Below, one piece after another: positions 7,491 to 10,336 of a stretch of 10,336 nt of DNA (its first letter is position 1; each line of letters starts with the position of its first letter). The position numbers and the translations under genes are program-made. The DNA comes from Ophiostoma sp. CBS 140.51. Taxonomy: Eukaryota > Ascomycota > Sordariomycetes > Ophiostomatales > Ophiostomataceae. The notes below the pieces were generated by a model that saw only the letters and a program-made list of their open reading frames with translations, was not told the DNA's origin and searched no databases. The stretch is from positions 1 through 10,336 of the forward strand of contig JANSLP010000578.1 of assembly GCA_029298735.1 (NCBI GenBank), in the 5' to 3' direction.

Positions 7491-7751
7491 ATGAATGCAA
7501 ATGGTACATCAGAGGACGCATATGCCGTGATAAAAGTAGACGTTGTGCTTTTGCAAACCCTTGGAGTAAAGGCGGTTAATATTGCACAACTACGACGTGC
7601 AGCCAACAGACAATTCGCACAGACGGTACGGCTACATCGGCAGGCCCTGGACTGGACATGCTGTTGGGTATCTCATTTCAGCACCTCGCCGTTGAAGGAT
7701 GCTGTTCCCAGGACAGTAAATGCTTATTTTCTGCCATGGAGGGTTGAATAG
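7491..7751 (+). other. weak candidate small ORF (86 codons)
   Basis: A plus-strand frame opens with ATG at 7491 (MNANGTSEDAYAVIKVDVVL) and ends with TAG at 7749-7751. The open frame extends to GTG at 7467, inside a strong splice-donor-like ATG|GTAAGTG (7461-7468), so an exon joined from upstream is also conceivable. The translation has no recognisable domain, signal peptide or membrane segment. A CGG-N4-CCG dyad (7434-7443), of the kind bound by zinc-cluster factors, lies just upstream. Chance occurrence is the most likely explanation. Confidence 0.12.
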
Positions 7752-7880
7752 AGTGCGTGCATATGCAGGTCTTCCATCCCGTCCATCCTTCTGTGCCGTA
7801 TGCACAGTACTTCGGACTGGACTGTAGTAACATGCATCACGATTGAGACAGTAGACGTGCAGTGACAAAGAGTAAGAAAA

Positions 7881-8100
7881 AACAAATAATTGATATATAA
7901 CCCGGCATAAATACACATGGGGCTTTTGTTGCTCGCTATGCCGGTCCAAAAGAAAAAAGAGCCTCCAAACAGAACAGAGCTATGTGAGCAAAAAAGAAAG
8001 AAAGAAAAGGCAGATAAAACCCAGGAATAACACCAGAAATGACCGGACATAAACGTGCTTCGTAATGTACAACCTTCATCATCTCCCTCCCTTCCTAAAA
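7881..8100 (-). terminator. probable 3' UTR and 3'-end signals of the vam7-like gene
   Basis: After the TAA at 8101-8103 the minus strand runs through a purine-rich stretch and an A/T-rich region to a TATATA (7894-7899), a TAYRTA-type efficiency element, with T-rich sequence just beyond it. This suggests a 3' UTR of roughly 200 nt. The cleavage site itself cannot be placed. Confidence 0.35.
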
Positions 8101-9333
8101 TTAATTCAACCGCTTGATCCGGTCCTTGGCCACCTTCATCTTGCCGTGCACCCGGTCCGTGTCGTCGCTCAGTTGGTTCAGCATCCCCGTATGCAAGTCG
8201 ACCTCGTCCTTGATGGCCAAGCCCAGCATGCGCTGCTTCTCGATAATCTTGGAGAGGACCGCCACATCTTGGTCCTGTTCGGCCATCTTCTGTTTCTGAA
8301 GTTGTACGACGCCAGAATTGTCGAGCTCGCGTGTCTGATCGGTTTCCGGGAGAGGGGCGCCTAGCACGCGGCCACCACCAAAGGCACGGCCATTCCCGCT
8401 GTTGCCACCGGCGGCAGCTGACCCAAAGAGGACTGCCTTGTCGCCCGTGACAGGCGCTATAGAACTTGCACCGCTCGAGCTGCCCTCGCCATAGGTGTTG
8501 GATCGTGCACTGGCCAGACTGGCGCTCAGCGTCTCCAAACCATCCCGCTCGACACGCGCTGCCGCCAGCAGGTCCCGTCGTCGCCGCAGCTCGCCCTCAC
8601 CCAGCCGTTTGGACTCCTGGATCGCCTTGAGGCCTGTCGTCAACGCCGTCAACAAGCTGCCCGTCTTGACGAGCTCGCGCTTGGCTGCAGCGCTCGATTC
8701 CGCTGCGCTGGAAGAAACACCGCTGCCACCACCGGCCGTCAGTGCTGCATCCCGCCGTGCCAGCTGCATCCGGGCCTCCTTAAGTGTGTTCTTCATTTCC
8801 TTGTGCAGGTCGATCCATGTTCCTGGGTCGCTCGCTGCGGCCGCGTTGGCCGATGCCAGGCCGATCGCGGGCAGTCTACTTTCTGTACTCCCATTTCCAT
8901 TCCCTGTCGACTTCGCCAGCGGCGCAATCCCTTGGTTGCTGCGCCCCGACGCTGACGACGACCCTGCACCGCTCGTGCTCGGCAGGTTGAGGAAGGCGCG
9001 CCAGGCCGAAGTATCGCGCCAGCGGCGGTCGGGCGATTCAGCGATGGCCCTCAGATAGGCTTCGAGGCCGATGCGGCGGGTCTCGGTGAGTTCGGCAGAG
9101 GCGACGGTGGATCGGAACCAGGACTTTCCCGGCAAGGGAGCGGGTGGTGTTTCGCCCACCAAGTTGGTGAGGGTGGCGTGGAGAGTTGCAAACTCCGAGT
9201 ATCGTTTCTGAAAGACGTAGGATCGGAGAGGCAGTCGGAGGGTGATGTTGTAGAGTGTGTAGGCCTTGTCGCCGCCTGACGCCCCCACGGGAGACGTTGT
9301 CGGGATGGAGATCTCGATGGGCGGCGCCATCAT
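8101..9333 (-). CDS. vam7: Vam7-type vacuolar Qc-SNARE with PX domain
   Basis: The 410-residue soluble SNARE is intronless. By family it binds PtdIns3P on vacuole and late-endosome membranes through its PX domain and supplies the Qc helix for homotypic vacuole fusion with Vam3, Vti1 and Nyv1-type partners and the HOPS tether. Seen here: a PX domain (1-118) with VFQKRYSEF (R44 the expected phosphoinositide-binding Arg), a PPAPLPGKSWF loop (63-73) and ETRRIGLEAYLRAI (84-97); Ser/Gly/Ala linkers (about 118-170, 280-328); helical charged segments (about 175-195, 215-275); and a C-terminal SNARE motif (about 338-410) containing KIIEKQRMLGLAI, with no membrane anchor. It is longer than yeast Vam7 (316 residues) because of the linkers. 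The first in-frame ATG is at 9333; the adjacent second ATG (9330) has the better context, A at -3 and G at +4, and may be the one used. Odd: position 381, the ionic-layer position, is His (CAT, 8191-8193), where Gln is expected. Confidence 0.93.
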   Translation of the reverse strand: MMAPPIEISIPTTSPVGASGGDKAYTLYNITLRLPLRSYVFQKRYSEFATLHATLTNLVGETPPAPLPGKSWFRSTVASAELTETRRIGLEAYLRAIAESPDRRWRDTSAWRAFLNLPSTSGAGSSSASGRSNQGIAPLAKSTGNGNGSTESRLPAIGLASANAAAASDPGTWIDLHKEMKNTLKEARMQLARRDAALTAGGGSGVSSSAAESSAAAKRELVKTGSLLTALTTGLKAIQESKRLGEGELRRRRDLLAAARVERDGLETLSASLASARSNTYGEGSSSGASSIAPVTGDKAVLFGSAAAGGNSGNGRAFGGGRVLGAPLPETDQTRELDNSGVVQLQKQKMAEQDQDVAVLSKIIEKQRMLGLAIKDEVDLHTGMLNQLSDDTDRVHGKMKVAKDRIKRLN

Positions 9334-9925
9334 GGGCGGACAGTATGTGGAGGACAGCTGTATCAAGGGTAGGTAGGTGAGGTAGTTATTGGACGTCGGG
9401 AGATAATTGTTCACCGATAATGGACGAAGTAAACGGAATTCGAGTGATAGAGTCGTCGAGCCGTCAAAGCGGGGACAAGAAAGAAACAATGACGAAGCTC
9501 TGGTAAGAGGGTGTGCGGGAAGGGCGGGAAGCGGCGAATCAGGAAAGGACGCAAGCACTACCCGGGCACAAAGTGAATGGGCGAATCGATACGAACAAAG
9601 AGAGCGGACGATCCGGGAGAAGTGTGTGGCCGATAGTCGTTGATCGATGATCGATGATAGGTCGTCGATAAAGAAAATAACTGTCGTTGGCTGAAGTTGA
9701 AGTGTAGCGATCGAAGGAAGAAGAGATCAGTAGTGCGTGAATATGGAGGAGAGAAAGAAAGAATCACAAAAAGGAACGCGAGAGGAGAAGCAAAAGAGGA
9801 GAATGGGAGCCTTGGCCAAAGCCTTTCGTTTGTGATAGAACCAGTCAGTGTGTGAACCAGTCACCAGAGCCTCGATTCAGTTTCCAAAGACGGTAGAAAG
9901 TGGAGATTCAAGGCAGGACCGGGGC
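9334..9925 (-). promoter_or_regulatory. ATG-free pyrimidine-rich leader of the vam7-like gene
   Basis: The minus strand has no ATG in any frame over these 592 nt; the first one upstream is at 9928. C/T-rich tracts, densest at about 9740-9800, suggest a transcription start nearby. A minus-strand CCAAT (9934-9938) lies just upstream. The coding frame stays open to a GTG at 9558, but with no in-frame ATG before 9333 that extension is not supported as protein. Confidence 0.55.
9641..9660. repeat. TGATCGA tandem heptamer, about 2.8 copies
   Basis: TGATCGA, TGATCGA and TGATAG stand in tandem within the leader of the vam7-like gene. It is a short simple repeat, with nothing to suggest a function beyond possible length variation. 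Confidence 0.7.
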
Positions 9926-10336
9926 CATTCGATATTGGCTCCCAGAGGCCCTTTGGCTTCCGAGGTGTTGGGCACTGGTTGCAAGCGGCTTAGCGCCCGA
10001 GAAAAGCAGGCGGCTAGACCGGGGCCCAGGGCCAAAATGTCAGGATGTCTTAGCGGGTGAAACCCTTCTGACGCAGCAAAAATGGGCAAAAGTAGCCCAA
10101 AGAGAAGCGCCAAATGAGCCTGAAAGCCGCTGACGAAATCCGCCACAGGGCTTTCGTTCACGCTGTCTGCTGCTCAGCCTGTTTTGTAGGACCGTGTGCA
10201 TGACATCAGTGCCACCCGACTTCACTTGTCAGACTTTTTTTTGTGGGTCTTTTGATCAGAAGTCTGAATGGAAGGTTTTGACACTAATGAAAGCTTCAGG
10301 GAAATATGACTACTGTCGAGTATTCAAGAATAGGTG
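9926..10336. other. right-end intergenic region, probably promoter; no gene seen
   Basis: About 410 bases with no ATG-initiated frame of note. The left part, with its CCAAT box, is probably the distal promoter of the vam7-like gene. An inverted repeat TCAGACTT/AAGTCTGA (10229-10236 and 10260-10267, 23-nt spacer) lies near a T-run at the right end, and a TGGGC/GCCCA hairpin (10083-10099) lies in the middle. Either could belong to the next gene beyond the window. Confidence 0.4.

Larger units (their letters stand above)
5057..7880. other. 2.8-kb region without a convincing gene; promoter plus unexplained sequence
   Basis: No open frame here has both a real ATG and recognisable protein character. 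The first 200 bases are GC-rich and, with the minus-strand CCAAT at 5245-5249, probably belong to the promoter of the 862-residue gene. The rest is of mixed composition, with scattered structured sites: palindromes at 5360-5403, a 33-bp-spaced repeat at 5946-5992, X-box-like sites at 6323-6799, a CT microsatellite at 7161-7176 and a hairpin at 7253-7274. Frames that could be translated include a plus-strand ORF of 86 codons at 7491-7751 and a tiny signal-peptide-like plus ORF at 5452-5517 (MKIWFRLCLSLLLA, 21 codons). Neither has other support. A non-coding RNA or a multi-intron gene cannot be excluded. Confidence 0.5.

Noticed and set aside
7724..8050. 108-codon hydrophobic minus-strand frame
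   Set aside because: It lies in the probable 3' UTR of the vam7-like gene; T-rich sequence explains the Phe/Leu content.
9334..9558. N-terminal extension of the vam7-like frame by 75 codons
   Set aside because: The upstream frame is open but begins at GTG (9558) and contains no ATG. The sequence is a pyrimidine-rich leader, and the PX domain begins normally at the first ATG.

Overview
The window looks like a chromosomal segment from a filamentous ascomycete (Pezizomycotina, most likely Sordariomycete-like). The reasons are two intronless, GC-rich-at-third-position coding regions, long low-complexity Pro/Gly/Ser/Gln tracts, long pyrimidine-rich leaders, RCTRAC-type branch points in candidate leader introns, and a fungal Vam7-type PX-SNARE protein. 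Nothing bacterial, viral or transposon-like was seen. No rRNA, tRNA, CRISPR or insertion sequence was recognised.

Layout. Both confident genes are on the minus strand. Gene A (596-3184) encodes an 862-residue protein of unknown function: a short N-terminal domain, two close membrane segments, a Gly/His-rich then Pro/Gln-rich linker, a long Glu/Arg/Lys helix and a folded C-terminal domain. Gene B (8101-9333) is a vam7-type gene: an N-terminal PX domain for PtdIns3P on endosome/vacuole membranes, and a C-terminal Qc-SNARE motif with no membrane anchor. Between them lies about 4.9 kb without a convincing gene. It comprises a probable long spliced leader of gene A (3185 to about 5056), a poorly explained middle (5057 to about 7880) and the probable 3' UTR of gene B. 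Positions 1-97 may be the edge of another gene. Positions 9334-9925 form the leader of gene B, and the rest of the right end is probably promoter.

Main observations. (1) The SNARE motif of gene B has His where Qc-SNAREs normally have the ionic-layer Gln. (2) The minus-strand leader of gene A is strongly depleted of ATG: only six in 1,872 nt, five of them inside two candidate 5'-UTR introns that have good donor, branch point and acceptor sequences. (3) The 592 nt upstream of gene B contain no minus-strand ATG at all, which fixes its start. (4) A cluster of GTTGC/GCAAC motifs at 6.3-6.8 kb includes two RFX X-box-like sites. (5) Gene A has a striking architecture with no function that I recognise.

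The two genes have no obvious joint pathway. Gene B should act in homotypic vacuole fusion and late endosome-to-vacuole traffic. Gene A is probably a membrane-anchored protein with a long cytosolic arm. I see no clear sign of a new multi-gene system here.
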